From Bacteroides caecigallinarum (lineage in GTDB: Bacteria > Bacteroidota > Bacteroidia > Bacteroidales > Bacteroidaceae): a stretch of 42,379 nt of DNA. The notes below the pieces were generated by a model. That model searched no databases and had not been told where the DNA came from. It saw only the letters and a program-made list of their open reading frames with translations. Made by a program: the position numbers and the translations under genes. The DNA is taken from positions 1-42,379 of the forward strand of contig NZ_JACJLE010000038.1 of the NCBI RefSeq assembly GCF_016901995.1, written 5' to 3'. Each line of letters starts with the position of its first letter. The stretch's first letter is position 1. Below are positions 24,979 to 33,113 of this stretch, piece after piece.

Positions 24979-27330
24979 TCAATGAAACAGTCTATCAGAC
25001 GTAATCTTTTTGAATGATTCCTCATCAGACTTTCTGATATTGATGCTTCCGTCATTCCAGTGTGTAGGATAACCTCCGTAAGAGTTACCGAGGAACACTA
25101 CCTTGAATTCGTGAAGTCCGGCAGAAAGAGCTACAGACTTGTTTGTAGGACAGAAATGTTTGACAAGTCCTCCATTATCGATAAGTTTCTTACCGTCAAT
25201 CCATACTTCTTCAAGATCAGAAGAGAAGAAATAAACACCATCGGCCGGAATATCAACATATCCTGTAGCAATAGCGGAATACTGCTTGAAGCCTCTCATG
25301 GTTTCTTCAGAGAACTTTCTGTAGGTAATAAGTTCGCGTGTATCCTTAATGACTTTCTTATCCGCTACTTTCATACCAGATTTTTCTAATTCCGCCATAT
25401 TCAGATATGTTCCGTCAATAACTTCCATATTAAGTCCCGAAGTTTTCTTTTCTACAGTTGCAGCAGGAGAAAGAGTCTGTTTTTCTACTGTCACAGTGCG
25501 AACCCTGCTCATCTTGTGAGAAGGAAGAACAGAAGCAATCTTCACTGTAGCATTTTCAGTGAAATCAAGCGGTGCATTATAAACTGCAGAGTTGATTGTA
25601 GGTTCAGTGCCGTCTAGTGTATAAACCATTTTTACAGGTCTGTTGGTTGTAAATGTCAACGATACATTGTCTGTAAAAGCAACAAAATCACAAGATCCGT
25701 TCGGTTGTTCCGGCATAGGAATATAATAGTTTATTCCATGTCCGTCAAGACGCACGCAAGCATTGTCTATACGTCTGATAAAATCATTATAATCTTTCAG
25801 TTCTGTAGCTGTCCATCCAGTTTCTGCTATGGCTAAAGCACGCGGGAAGGTACGGTATTCCCTTATATCATTTGTATAAAGATATTCACTCCATACATTG
25901 CCCTGAAGACCTTTGATAAAGTTTTCCTTATCCATGGCAACAAGTGTATCAGGCACAGGATTATAGCTATATGTCTTTTCCAGTGGAGAGAAACCGCCGA
26001 TTGCAACAGGGCCTATTTTACAGTCTCCCTGATAATGGTCAAGATACAGGCCATTTGAACCAGGAGTCATAATTACATCATGATTTGTCAAAGCTGCAGC
26101 AATACCACCTTCTTCGCCACGCCATGACATAACAGTTGCAGTTGGTGACAGACCTCCTTCAAGAATTTCGTCCCATCCGATAATCTTCTTTCCATATTTG
26201 GCCGCGACTTTTTCCATGCGCTGTACGAAATAGCTTTGCAGACGTTCTTCAGCTGTATGGTTCTTGTCGGCAAACAGTTTTTCTTCACGTATTCTCTTCT
26301 GACACAACGGACATGTTTTCCAACTAGTCTTAGGACATTCATCACCACCTATATGAAGATATTCTCCAGGGAACAAGGCGGCAACCTCAGCGATAACATC
26401 TTCAAGGAACTGGAAAGGAAGCTCCTTACCGGCACACATCACCACGTGTTCCACTCCCCATACTGTACGTGGAGTGATAGACTGTCCTTTGCAAGAAAGT
26501 TCAGGATATGCGGAAATGGCTGCGAGTTCATGTCCTGGCAATTCTATTTCAGGAACTACTGTGATAAATCTGTCCGAAGCATATTTCACTATTTCCTTTA
26601 CTTCTTCCTGGGTATAATAGCCTCCATATTCTGTTCCGTCTGCTTCAATTCGTTTTGAAGCCACTTCGGCCAGTTTAGGATACTTCTTAATCTCGATTCT
26701 CCATCCCTGGTCTTCAGTCAGATGCCAGTGCATACGGTTCATTTTGAAGAGAGCCATTACGTCCAACTGTTTCTTAATCTCATCTACAGTCATGAAATGA
26801 CGGCAAGGATCAATCATCAGACCTCTGTATTCGAACTTAGGTTCGTCTGTAATGTTTACAGCCTGTGCCACCCAAGGAACGTTCTTTACTACAGCAGGAC
26901 TTTCAATCTCTGCCGGAAGAAGTTGCATGAACGACTGCATTCCGTAGAAAAGTCCCTGAGCTGTTTTTGCCTTTACAAGTACTGATTCCGGAGTAACATT
27001 CAATGTATATCCCTCGTCATCCATAGAGGCAGAAGGGTCAAGTTCCAGACGGATACATCCGTTTTCCTTAACCTGAATGTCAAAACCTGTTGCACGGTTG
27101 ATTTTTGAGATGAAATATTCGGCAACAGTCTTTTCGTCCTGACCTGCGGCATGAACAGACATACCGTCCTTCAGTTTGAAACTTCCATTACCTACTTCCA
27201 GGGAAAGAGGCTTTGGTATAATATTTATACCTTCGTTATAGGACTTGATTTCTGTGGCCGAATTACCACACGAAATCATAATACCAGCTGTAAACACTGT
27301 ACAGATAGCTTTTAGACAGCTTTTTTTCAT
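24979..27330 (-). CDS. beta-N-acetylhexosaminidase, GH20
   Basis: 783-residue lipoprotein (C21 in GIMISC). Domains in order: GH20b-type N-terminal domain (about 35-160), GH20 catalytic barrel (about 165-510) with the substrate-assisted acid pair D330-E331 in HIGGDECPKTSW, plus YRGLMIDPCRHFM and MHWHLTEDQGWRIEIKKYP, then a small beta-domain (about 545-615; FTTNRPVKMVYTLDGTEP, chitobiase-C-like) and a C-terminal PA14-like domain (about 660-770; GYVDIPADGVYFFSSDLEEVWIDGKKL). It removes terminal GlcNAc/GalNAc from glycans in the periplasm or at the surface. It follows a metallophosphoesterase gene after 33 bp and is probably co-transcribed with it. Confidence 0.95.
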   Translation of the reverse strand: MKKSCLKAICTVFTAGIMISCGNSATEIKSYNEGINIIPKPLSLEVGNGSFKLKDGMSVHAAGQDEKTVAEYFISKINRATGFDIQVKENGCIRLELDPSASMDDEGYTLNVTPESVLVKAKTAQGLFYGMQSFMQLLPAEIESPAVVKNVPWVAQAVNITDEPKFEYRGLMIDPCRHFMTVDEIKKQLDVMALFKMNRMHWHLTEDQGWRIEIKKYPKLAEVASKRIEADGTEYGGYYTQEEVKEIVKYASDRFITVVPEIELPGHELAAISAYPELSCKGQSITPRTVWGVEHVVMCAGKELPFQFLEDVIAEVAALFPGEYLHIGGDECPKTSWKTCPLCQKRIREEKLFADKNHTAEERLQSYFVQRMEKVAAKYGKKIIGWDEILEGGLSPTATVMSWRGEEGGIAAALTNHDVIMTPGSNGLYLDHYQGDCKIGPVAIGGFSPLEKTYSYNPVPDTLVAMDKENFIKGLQGNVWSEYLYTNDIREYRTFPRALAIAETGWTATELKDYNDFIRRIDNACVRLDGHGINYYIPMPEQPNGSCDFVAFTDNVSLTFTTNRPVKMVYTLDGTEPTINSAVYNAPLDFTENATVKIASVLPSHKMSRVRTVTVEKQTLSPAATVEKKTSGLNMEVIDGTYLNMAELEKSGMKVADKKVIKDTRELITYRKFSEETMRGFKQYSAIATGYVDIPADGVYFFSSDLEEVWIDGKKLIDNGGLVKHFCPTNKSVALSAGLHEFKVVFLGNSYGGYPTHWNDGSINIRKSDEESFKKITSDRLFH

Positions 27331-27363
27331 AAAAAATTAAATTTAAATTAACGATATTGGTAA

Positions 27364-28362
27364 TTACATATTTTTGTTTTTATCTTTGATAAAATCGTCC
27401 GGGCAAACGACTTTGTTAATTCTTTCACCTTTTTCCAAAGTTATCCATGTAGTAAAATACCCGCTGTTTTCTGTCAATTCTATAACTCTGGCACCATTTG
27501 ACAAATGATTATAAACCGTGTTTCCTCCACTGTATCTTCCGTATGCCAATAATATATTGTTCCAATATACGGCATAATCATTGTCATGGTCATGTCCTAC
27601 AAATATTCCTTTTACATCCCCATTTTCCTTCATGGCAGCAAACATTCCGGAATTCAGTTTCGGTGAACACGCCTGTTCCATTCGTGTACCGACCATAACA
27701 GCATTCTGATCTTCAACGGCATAAGAATATTCAGGAAGAGGTATATGGAAGAAAGCGAACGACTGCACTGGTTTGCCTCCATTGGCTGCTGTAAACTTAT
27801 TGCTATTTTCACGGTACCACGAAATCTGGTCGAATTTTATAAACCCATATCCCTTGACACCCTCAATTGTGGAATATGAATTAGAATCCATACAATAAAG
27901 AATAGCTGCATCTCTGGCAGAGTCGTTAGACTTTACGGTCAATATATAATTAGAAAAACCGGAAATACCTTCTGCTGTAGATGTAAGATTATATTCATAC
28001 GAAGATGCAATGTCAAGCAACTGTTTACGTGTCATTCCCTGCTCATCATCATGATTACCAAAAGTAATTCCAAAAGGGATTTTAAAATCTGAAATCAGGG
28101 AAAGTACCTCACGAAAACCTTCCTCTGCAGGTTTACCGTAAATAACATCTCCGGTTATTATAACCAGATCCGGTTTTTCTGATGTTAAGACTTCCCTTAT
28201 TCTTTGTAAAGCTACTTGCGAACGGGCATCCTGATAAACATTATGTACATCGGTGAGCTGTACAATCTTGAATTTTCCTTCCTGATTGAACTTTAAAACA
28301 TTTTGAGCCTTTATACAAAAAGTAGTACATAAAAGGCATAATAATACACACAAAAATTTCAT
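27364..28362 (-). CDS. exported calcineurin-like metallophosphoesterase
   Basis: 332 residues with signal peptide (MKFLCVLLCLLCTTFCIKAQ). The calcineurin-like metal motifs are complete: D38-V-H40 in QLTDVHN, G71-D72 in IITGDVIYG, N103-H104-D in FGNHDDEQ, FFHIPLPEY and VGHDHDNDY. The arrangement is that of the purple-acid-phosphatase-like DUF-type phosphodiesterases common in Bacteroidetes. The substrate is unknown; the neighbour GH20 enzyme hints at phosphorylated or sulfated glycan turnover, but this is only context. It is the first gene of a two-gene unit. Confidence 0.88.
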   Translation of the reverse strand: MKFLCVLLCLLCTTFCIKAQNVLKFNQEGKFKIVQLTDVHNVYQDARSQVALQRIREVLTSEKPDLVIITGDVIYGKPAEEGFREVLSLISDFKIPFGITFGNHDDEQGMTRKQLLDIASSYEYNLTSTAEGISGFSNYILTVKSNDSARDAAILYCMDSNSYSTIEGVKGYGFIKFDQISWYRENSNKFTAANGGKPVQSFAFFHIPLPEYSYAVEDQNAVMVGTRMEQACSPKLNSGMFAAMKENGDVKGIFVGHDHDNDYAVYWNNILLAYGRYSGGNTVYNHLSNGARVIELTENSGYFTTWITLEKGERINKVVCPDDFIKDKNKNM

Positions 28363-28399
28363 TATTACTAGATTTAAGAGCTAATATTTATCCAATGTG

Positions 28400-28431
28400 C
28401 AAAGTAAACAAATAAAACCACAAAATACAAT
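28400..28431 (-). promoter_or_regulatory. promoter of the phosphoesterase-GH20 unit
   Basis: On the minus strand ATTG lies 20 bp before TTACTTTG, close to the Bacteroides TTTG-N20-TAnnTTTG pattern (one mismatch in each box). The -7 box is about 38 bp before the ATG. Confidence 0.45.
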
Positions 28432-28487
28432 AAGACATTTATAATTTATGCTTTTTCTTTACTTTATAACATGAATGAAAATTTAAT

Positions 28488-29030
28488 TCAAGGCATATCA
28501 CCCTCCCATTCCAAAAGTATCTTTTTCTTTTCTATTCCCCAATAATAACCGCCAATTCCTCCATCAGAACGCAATACCCTATGACAAGGAACTAGTATAG
28601 CCACCGGATTTCGTCCTATGGCTGTTCCTACAGCACGCAAAGCGCGTGGATTATTTATAGCTTTTGCAATATCACTATAAGTGGAAGTTTTCCCAAAAGG
28701 AATCTCAAGCAAGGCTTTCCATACCTCTATCTGAAAATCCGTACCGTAAAGATGTAAAGCAATTTCATTTGAAGACATCCTTTCATCTTTATCAAAAAAG
28801 CGCAAAGCCTGGTTGTGAAACTCCGTAGAATGTATCTGTTGAGAAGATTTTGCAAACCTTTTGCAAAGTAATTGCAAAGCCTCATCACGGTTGTCGGCTA
28901 ATTCAATACAACATATTCCGCGAACTGTTGACGCAATCAGTATTTCTCCTACCGGAGTATTGTAAAATCCATAATCAATATTCAGATTACGGAACTCGCA
29001 GTCTGTCATTCTTTCTATTCTAAACCTCAT
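28488..29030 (-). CDS. ogt: methylated-DNA-[protein]-cysteine S-methyltransferase
   Basis: 180-residue suicide repair enzyme that moves the O6-alkyl group of guanine onto its own cysteine. The C-terminal domain shows GTDFQIEVWKALLEIPFGKTSTYSDIA (about 96-122), the Arg-finger region NPRALRAVGTAIGRNP and the active site VPCHRV with C149, then the GGIGGYYWGIEKKKILL ending. The N-terminal part (about 18-90) fits the MGMT ribonuclease-like domain. The first ten residues (MRFRIERMTD) precede a second Met at 8, which is also a possible start. No AraC/Ada domain is attached. Confidence 0.93.
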   Translation of the reverse strand: MRFRIERMTDCEFRNLNIDYGFYNTPVGEILIASTVRGICCIELADNRDEALQLLCKRFAKSSQQIHSTEFHNQALRFFDKDERMSSNEIALHLYGTDFQIEVWKALLEIPFGKTSTYSDIAKAINNPRALRAVGTAIGRNPVAILVPCHRVLRSDGGIGGYYWGIEKKKILLEWEGDMP

Positions 29031-29057
29031 TTATTAACCTAGATTTATATTACATCA

Positions 29058-29089
29058 CAAAATAAATGAAATCCGCCGCATAAAACAAA
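29058..29089 (-). promoter_or_regulatory. promoter of the methyltransferase gene
   Basis: On the minus strand TTTG is followed after exactly 20 bp by TTATTTTG, close to TTTG-N20-TAnnTTTG (one mismatch). The -7 box lies 28 bp before the ATG. Confidence 0.55.
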
Positions 29090-29139
29090 CAGACTTTCAA
29101 AACTTTATTATCTTCGCAGGCAAAACAAAAACAAGAATC

Positions 29140-30942
29140 ATGAAACCGCAGGAATGGTATAACAACAATCTATCGGACACTAAACAGAGTCTGAACAAGG
29201 TAAACAAAACCATATTATATATAAGTATTATAAGGATACTGCTCTTCGTAGGCTGTATATCGACTGTCATCGCATTATGGAGCCACAGCATACAGACTAT
29301 CATAACAGGAGCCTGTTGTACACTTGTCCCTTTCCTTATAATGATAAAGGTACACAGCCGTTTCTTCATTCGCAGACAATGGCTGGAAGTAAAGGCTGAC
29401 ATCCTAAACAAAGAATTAAAAGGACTTAACAATGATTATTCGGAATTTGATGAGGGCAAGGAGTTTGCCGATACAGAACATCTTTATTCATTCGACCTTG
29501 ATATCTTCGGCCGCAAATCACTATTCCAGGCAATAAACCGTACATGTACTCACATAGGAAAAACTACTTTGGCGGAATGGATGAAAAAACATTTACGTAA
29601 AAAAGAAGATATAGAGGAAAGACAGGATTGCGTAAAAGATTTGGCAGAAAGGAATGACTTCAGACTGAATTTCGCTATCACAGGTCTTATAAACAGAAGT
29701 GAAAACAACGATGACAGCGACATCCGCAAATGGGCAGAAACGGAAAGTACTCTCACAAAATCTACTTGGGCGAAAGCATTGATATGGCTGGTTCCATCCA
29801 TAAATATAATACTGTTGGTATGCGGACTGGCGGACATAATCTCCATGTCATGGTTCGGACTTGCTTTTTCATTTTTCGTAATACTTAGTTTCAGTGTTAT
29901 TAAGCGTGCCACTGAACTTCAGGAAGAGTATGGCAAAAAACTTAAAACACTAAGCACATATGCCCGCCTGATAACATTGGCACAAAACGAGGAATGGAAT
30001 GCCAGAGGAATAAAGGATATAATAAAAAGACTTGAGATAGACGGAAAATCTCCTGCCGAAGCCCTAAAGGCACTGACTAAAGAACTGGACAGACTAGACT
30101 TGCGTAATAATCAGATTATGTATGTAATACTCGAAGGAAGCATGTTCTTCCAGTTGCGCCAGATGATACGTATCGAGGCATGGAAAGACCGGTACGGAAA
30201 ATACCTCTCAGGATGGCTGGAGGCAGTAGGAGAACTGGACGCACTCTGTTCGCTCGGAACATTTGCCTACAATCATCCCGGATATCAGTATGCCGAAATC
30301 ACAGATACTCCATTCTGTTATGAGGCTGAAGAGCTGGGACATCCGCTGATGCCTAAGGAGCAATGCGTAAAAAATGATGCACTGATTCCTTCAAGCCCTT
30401 ATTTCCTCATTATCACAGGTGCCAACATGGCGGGAAAAAGTACATACCTGAGAACAATAGGCGTGAACTATCTGCTGGCATGTATCGGTGCACCGTCGTG
30501 CTGTAAAAAAATGAAAATCTATCCGGCACAGCTGATAACAAGTCTGCGTACATCAGACTCGCTGAGCGATAACGAATCTTATTTCTTTGCAGAACTCAAA
30601 CGTCTGAAAAGAATCATTGACATGCTCAACAGGGGCGACGAGCTGTTCATCATCCTCGATGAGATTCTTAAAGGAACAAATTCTACGGACAAGCAAAAAG
30701 GTTCGTTCAGCCTTATACGCCAGTTTATGACTCTAAAGGCAAACGGTATTATTGCCACTCACGATTTGCTGCTCGGTGAACTGGTAAAATATTTCCCTGA
30801 CCAGATAAGGAACTACTGTTTCGAAGCGGACATAAAAAACAATGAGCTATACTTCAGTTACAAGATACGTGAAGGTATAGCCCAAAATATGAATGCATGC
30901 TTCCTTATGAAGAAGATGGGGATTGTGATAGAAGATAATTAA
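29140..30942 (+). CDS. membrane-anchored MutS-like ATPase
   Basis: 600 residues. Two membrane helices near the N-terminus (about 24-46 and 51-69) and a second hydrophobic pair (about 212-255, in LIWLVPSINIILLVCGLAD and WFGLAFSFFVILSFSVI) lie on either side of a MutS lever-like stretch. The C-terminal half holds the MutS ATPase: Walker A GANMAGKSTYLRT (about 427-439), the SLRTSDSLSDNESYFFAEL signature, Walker B LFIILDEILKGTNSTD (about 502-517) and IATHD. The mismatch-recognition domain I, with its Phe-x-Glu, and the MutS2 Smr nuclease domain are both absent. Proteins like this are annotated as DNA mismatch repair protein in Bacteroidetes, but a membrane location argues for another task. Convergence with none; the micro-gene pair follows 67 bp later. 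Confidence 0.85.
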   Translation: MKPQEWYNNNLSDTKQSLNKVNKTILYISIIRILLFVGCISTVIALWSHSIQTIITGACCTLVPFLIMIKVHSRFFIRRQWLEVKADILNKELKGLNNDYSEFDEGKEFADTEHLYSFDLDIFGRKSLFQAINRTCTHIGKTTLAEWMKKHLRKKEDIEERQDCVKDLAERNDFRLNFAITGLINRSENNDDSDIRKWAETESTLTKSTWAKALIWLVPSINIILLVCGLADIISMSWFGLAFSFFVILSFSVIKRATELQEEYGKKLKTLSTYARLITLAQNEEWNARGIKDIIKRLEIDGKSPAEALKALTKELDRLDLRNNQIMYVILEGSMFFQLRQMIRIEAWKDRYGKYLSGWLEAVGELDALCSLGTFAYNHPGYQYAEITDTPFCYEAEELGHPLMPKEQCVKNDALIPSSPYFLIITGANMAGKSTYLRTIGVNYLLACIGAPSCCKKMKIYPAQLITSLRTSDSLSDNESYFFAELKRLKRIIDMLNRGDELFIILDEILKGTNSTDKQKGSFSLIRQFMTLKANGIIATHDLLLGELVKYFPDQIRNYCFEADIKNNELYFSYKIREGIAQNMNACFLMKKMGIVIEDN

Positions 30943-30957
30943 CTATTACACAAAGAA

Positions 30958-30989
30958 TTTGCAAAGTTGACAGATGTTTTTTATTTTTG
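30958..30989 (+). promoter_or_regulatory. promoter of the second micro-gene pair
   Basis: TTTG (30958-30961), exactly 20 bp, then TATTTTTG (30982-30989): a full match to the Bacteroides housekeeping consensus. It lies 20 bp before the ATG at 31010. An in-frame ATG at 30974 falls inside this promoter, which rules it out as the start. Confidence 0.75.
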
Positions 30990-31009
30990 TCTTTATATAT
31001 AAATACATT

Positions 31010-31198
31010 ATGTGGAAAGAGAAGTTAGGAGCCTATCTTATAGATGTCTCAAAATATGTGTTGACAGGTATAGTAATAGCATCTTTATTTAAAGATTTGG
31101 GCGAAAGCAAACTATTAATATATGTCTTAGGTTTATTAGTAGCTTGCTCAATACTCTTAGCGGGTTTAGTATTAAGTAATAAGAAGGAGGAAAAATAA
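31010..31198 (+). CDS. small two-helix membrane protein (copy B)
   Basis: 62 residues from the ATG at 31010 (MWKEKLGAYLIDVSKYV), two hydrophobic helices (about 18-27 and 32-55) and a charged tail (NKKEEK). The longer frame from 30974 was rejected: its first 12 codons overlap a full promoter, and the shorter start aligns with the paralogue at 20440 from the first residue. The stop overlaps the ATG of a 36-residue membrane microprotein (TAATG), a tighter coupling than in copy A. An AAGGAGG Shine-Dalgarno-like run at 31183-31191, rare in this group, precedes that second start. Function unknown. Confidence 0.78.
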   Translation: MWKEKLGAYLIDVSKYVLTGIVIASLFKDLGESKLLIYVLGLLVACSILLAGLVLSNKKEEK

Positions 31199-31308
31199 TG
31201 GAAGCAGTATTTGTTTTATCAGCAATAGGACTACCATGCGTAATATTCCTGATATGGTGTCTTACACCTCCGGGAAAGAAATGGTTAAAATCAAACCATA
31301 TGATTTAA
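31198..31308 (+). CDS. 36-residue single-helix membrane microprotein (copy B)
   Basis: The ATG at 31198 shares its first base with the upstream stop codon. The product starts MEAVFVLSAIGLPCVIFLIW, one membrane helix, and ends with a basic tail containing PPGKKWLKSN. It has the same plan and position as the 33-residue protein at 20628 though the sequence identity is low. A GC-rich hairpin follows within 10 bp. Too short for most gene finders; the duplicated arrangement and translational coupling support it. Confidence 0.65.
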   Translation: MEAVFVLSAIGLPCVIFLIWCLTPPGKKWLKSNHMI

Positions 31309-31316
31309 ATAATGTA

Positions 31317-31341
31317 TTGCGCAATCGTTCAGATTGCGCAA
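31317..31341. terminator. hairpin between micro-gene pair and GNAT gene
   Basis: Perfect 10-bp inverted repeat TTGCGCAATC (31317-31326) and GATTGCGCAA (31332-31341) with loop GTTCA. Its right arm overlaps the last codons of the convergent GNAT gene. There is no long T-run, so it is a probable rather than classical terminator. Confidence 0.6.
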
Positions 31342-31634
31342 GTACCCTTACCACCATAATCACAACTAACATCGCCCTGATATTCCGGATGACGCTGCAA
31401 CCACACTACGGCATAAGCACATGTAGCGACCGGTTTCAGACATTTACAGCGTGCATAATCGTATGCAGCCTTTACAAGGGCTGATGCTATTCCGCGTCCG
31501 CCTATTTCTTCGGGCACTATGGTGTGGCGGATATCAAGACCGCCGTCTTCTGTCAGCAGATAAGCTACATGAGCGGTATAACCGTCCACCTCCACCTTGA
31601 ACTGTTTCTTTGCTTCGTCGTGTACAATTTCCAT
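31329..31634 (-). CDS. small GNAT-family N-acetyltransferase (YjdJ-like)
   Basis: 101 residues, typical of the single-domain GCN5-related acetyltransferases of the YjdJ/COG2388 type. IRHTIVPEEIGGRGIASALVKAAYDYARC (about 35-63) contains the acetyl-CoA pyrophosphate loop (G-G-R-G-I-A), and TCAYAVVWLQRHPEYQG (71-87) is the conserved C-terminal signature. The final residues GGKGTCAI are shared with a hairpin at the DNA level. Substrate unknown. It faces the micro-gene pair and has its own upstream -7 box. Confidence 0.9.
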   Translation of the reverse strand: MEIVHDEAKKQFKVEVDGYTAHVAYLLTEDGGLDIRHTIVPEEIGGRGIASALVKAAYDYARCKCLKPVATCAYAVVWLQRHPEYQGDVSCDYGGKGTCAI

Positions 31635-31678
31635 AAGCTATAAATTTTAGTCAGATTAACTTTAAATTTCGAGAAATA

Positions 31679-31686
31679 CAAAGTTA
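31679..31686 (-). promoter_or_regulatory. -7 box of the GNAT gene
   Basis: Reads TAACTTTG on the minus strand, an exact TAnnTTTG match, 44 bp before the GNAT start. The -33 box is not convincing. Confidence 0.4.
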
Positions 31687-31813
31687 TAAAATTCATCGCT
31701 ATTATACTGTAATTAGACGCTTTTTATCGAAAAACAAACGATAAATAAGCCATAATAGCAAATATTGGAAACAAAATAGCTATTTTTAAACACTATACAC
31801 ACCTTTCTACTAC

Positions 31814-31821
31814 TACTTTTG
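31814..31821 (+). promoter_or_regulatory. -7 box of the DUF3575-DUF5119-GH18 operon
   Basis: TACTTTTG is an exact TAnnTTTG match, giving a leader of about 155 nt before the ATG at 31983. No TTTG box stands 19-21 bp upstream. The 348-bp spacer 31635-31982 otherwise holds only A+T-rich DNA with no gene that I can support. Confidence 0.38.
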
Positions 31822-31982
31822 CGCAAAAGAAATCAATTAATTATAAACAGAATACTTAAATCACATTTATAGTATCTTTTACAATTACACAAAAACGGGC
31901 TAACTAAAACTTTGTAACCATCTTGTTCAAGATGTCCACATTTTATATGTAAAAACATCGGAACAACAATCAATACTGTGAT

Positions 31983-33113
31983 ATGATAATACACCGTCTA
32001 AAAATAATGATTTTTATAATTGCACTAGTAAGAATATCAATACTAGTCTGCAACGCACATTCCATCACAACAGACGAAAACACTATATCAGAAAAAGATT
32101 CAGTCATTCTATTCAGATTCATACCTGGAAACAAGATTTTCTACTCTCCATTCAAAGGTAATGAAGAAGCCATAACATACACCGTACAGCTTATAAACCA
32201 GCACCGTAAAGATATTGAAGCAGGACGAGCTCATTTATTGATACGTGGCTTTTGTGGTTCATTTCCTACATTTAGAGAAAACCTGGCAGCAGCAAAAGAG
32301 CGTAGTAATCATGTAAAGTCCTGGTTTATAACACATCACGGCATGAAAGAAGAGTATTATCTTACAAAAAACAGCACCAGCAGTTATAAGAACATGAAAG
32401 ATGTTGTGGCCTTGATAGGAATAAACTTTGTTGAAGGGTACACTCCTGAAAAGACACAGTATGACAACAAATCATATATAGCAGATACAAACAAAATAAA
32501 TGACAGTTTTCAGAGATTACAGCCATTCAGAAAACTATATGAAAATCAGCCTGAAATTATTCTAACAGAAATTCCTCAAAAAAAATATAAGGACAAACGA
32601 TGGTATCTGAAAACAAACATTATATATGATTGTGCAATTATGCCATCATTAGAGATAGAATACCGTATCGACAGAAAATGGTCGGTAGGAGTTGAAGGCA
32701 ATATGGCTTGGTGGCACAATGACAACAAACACAAATACTATCAACTAGCCACCATACTGCCGGAAATACGTTACTGGATACACAGAAAAAACAATCTTCA
32801 CGGACATTATGCAGGTCTGTTTGGAGGAGGAGGTTGGTACGACCTGGAAAATGGCAATACAGGATATAGAGGCGAAGGAGGAATGATAGGTATAAGCTAC
32901 GGATATATGTTTCCTATAGGTAAAAACCTTGCATTCGAAGCAGGTATAGGTGCCGGTTTTATGACTACAAAATACGATCAATATATTCCTATTGACAAAC
33001 ACTACGTTTATGAACAGACCAACCGCTTCAATTATTTTGGTCCGTTAAAAATAAAATTTGCTTTGGTGTGGAACATAGGCTGGGGCACTGTCAAGAAAGG
33101 AGGTAAATCATGA
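31983..33113 (+). CDS. DUF3575 outer-membrane protein
   Basis: 376 residues with an N-terminal hydrophobic signal (about 6-25). Residues 45-150 have an OmpA-C-like pattern (LLIRGFCGSFPTFRENLAAAKERSNHVKSWF), and 195-376 form a DUF3575 barrel: KDKRWYLKTNIIYDCAIMPSLEIEYRIDRKWSVGVEGNMAWW, LATILPEIRYWI, GHYAGLFGGGGWYDLEN and GISYGYMFPIGKNLAFEAGIGAGF. In Bacteroides such genes usually come first in sets with DUF5119 and fimbrillin-like genes, as here. The next gene overlaps by four bases. It is probably the outer-membrane assembly or anchoring partner of the surface proteins encoded next; that role is inferred. Confidence 0.85.
   Translation: MIIHRLKIMIFIIALVRISILVCNAHSITTDENTISEKDSVILFRFIPGNKIFYSPFKGNEEAITYTVQLINQHRKDIEAGRAHLLIRGFCGSFPTFRENLAAAKERSNHVKSWFITHHGMKEEYYLTKNSTSSYKNMKDVVALIGINFVEGYTPEKTQYDNKSYIADTNKINDSFQRLQPFRKLYENQPEIILTEIPQKKYKDKRWYLKTNIIYDCAIMPSLEIEYRIDRKWSVGVEGNMAWWHNDNKHKYYQLATILPEIRYWIHRKNNLHGHYAGLFGGGGWYDLENGNTGYRGEGGMIGISYGYMFPIGKNLAFEAGIGAGFMTTKYDQYIPIDKHYVYEQTNRFNYFGPLKIKFALVWNIGWGTVKKGGKS

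Noticed and set aside
26236..26658. 140-codon plus-strand frame inside the GH20 gene.
   Set aside because: Antisense to the conserved catalytic domain; Cys/Phe/Ser-rich product without recognisable features.
30974..31009. Longer start (30974) of the second two-helix protein.
   Set aside because: The extra codons lie inside a full TTTG-N20-TATTTTTG promoter and have no counterpart in the paralogue at 20440.
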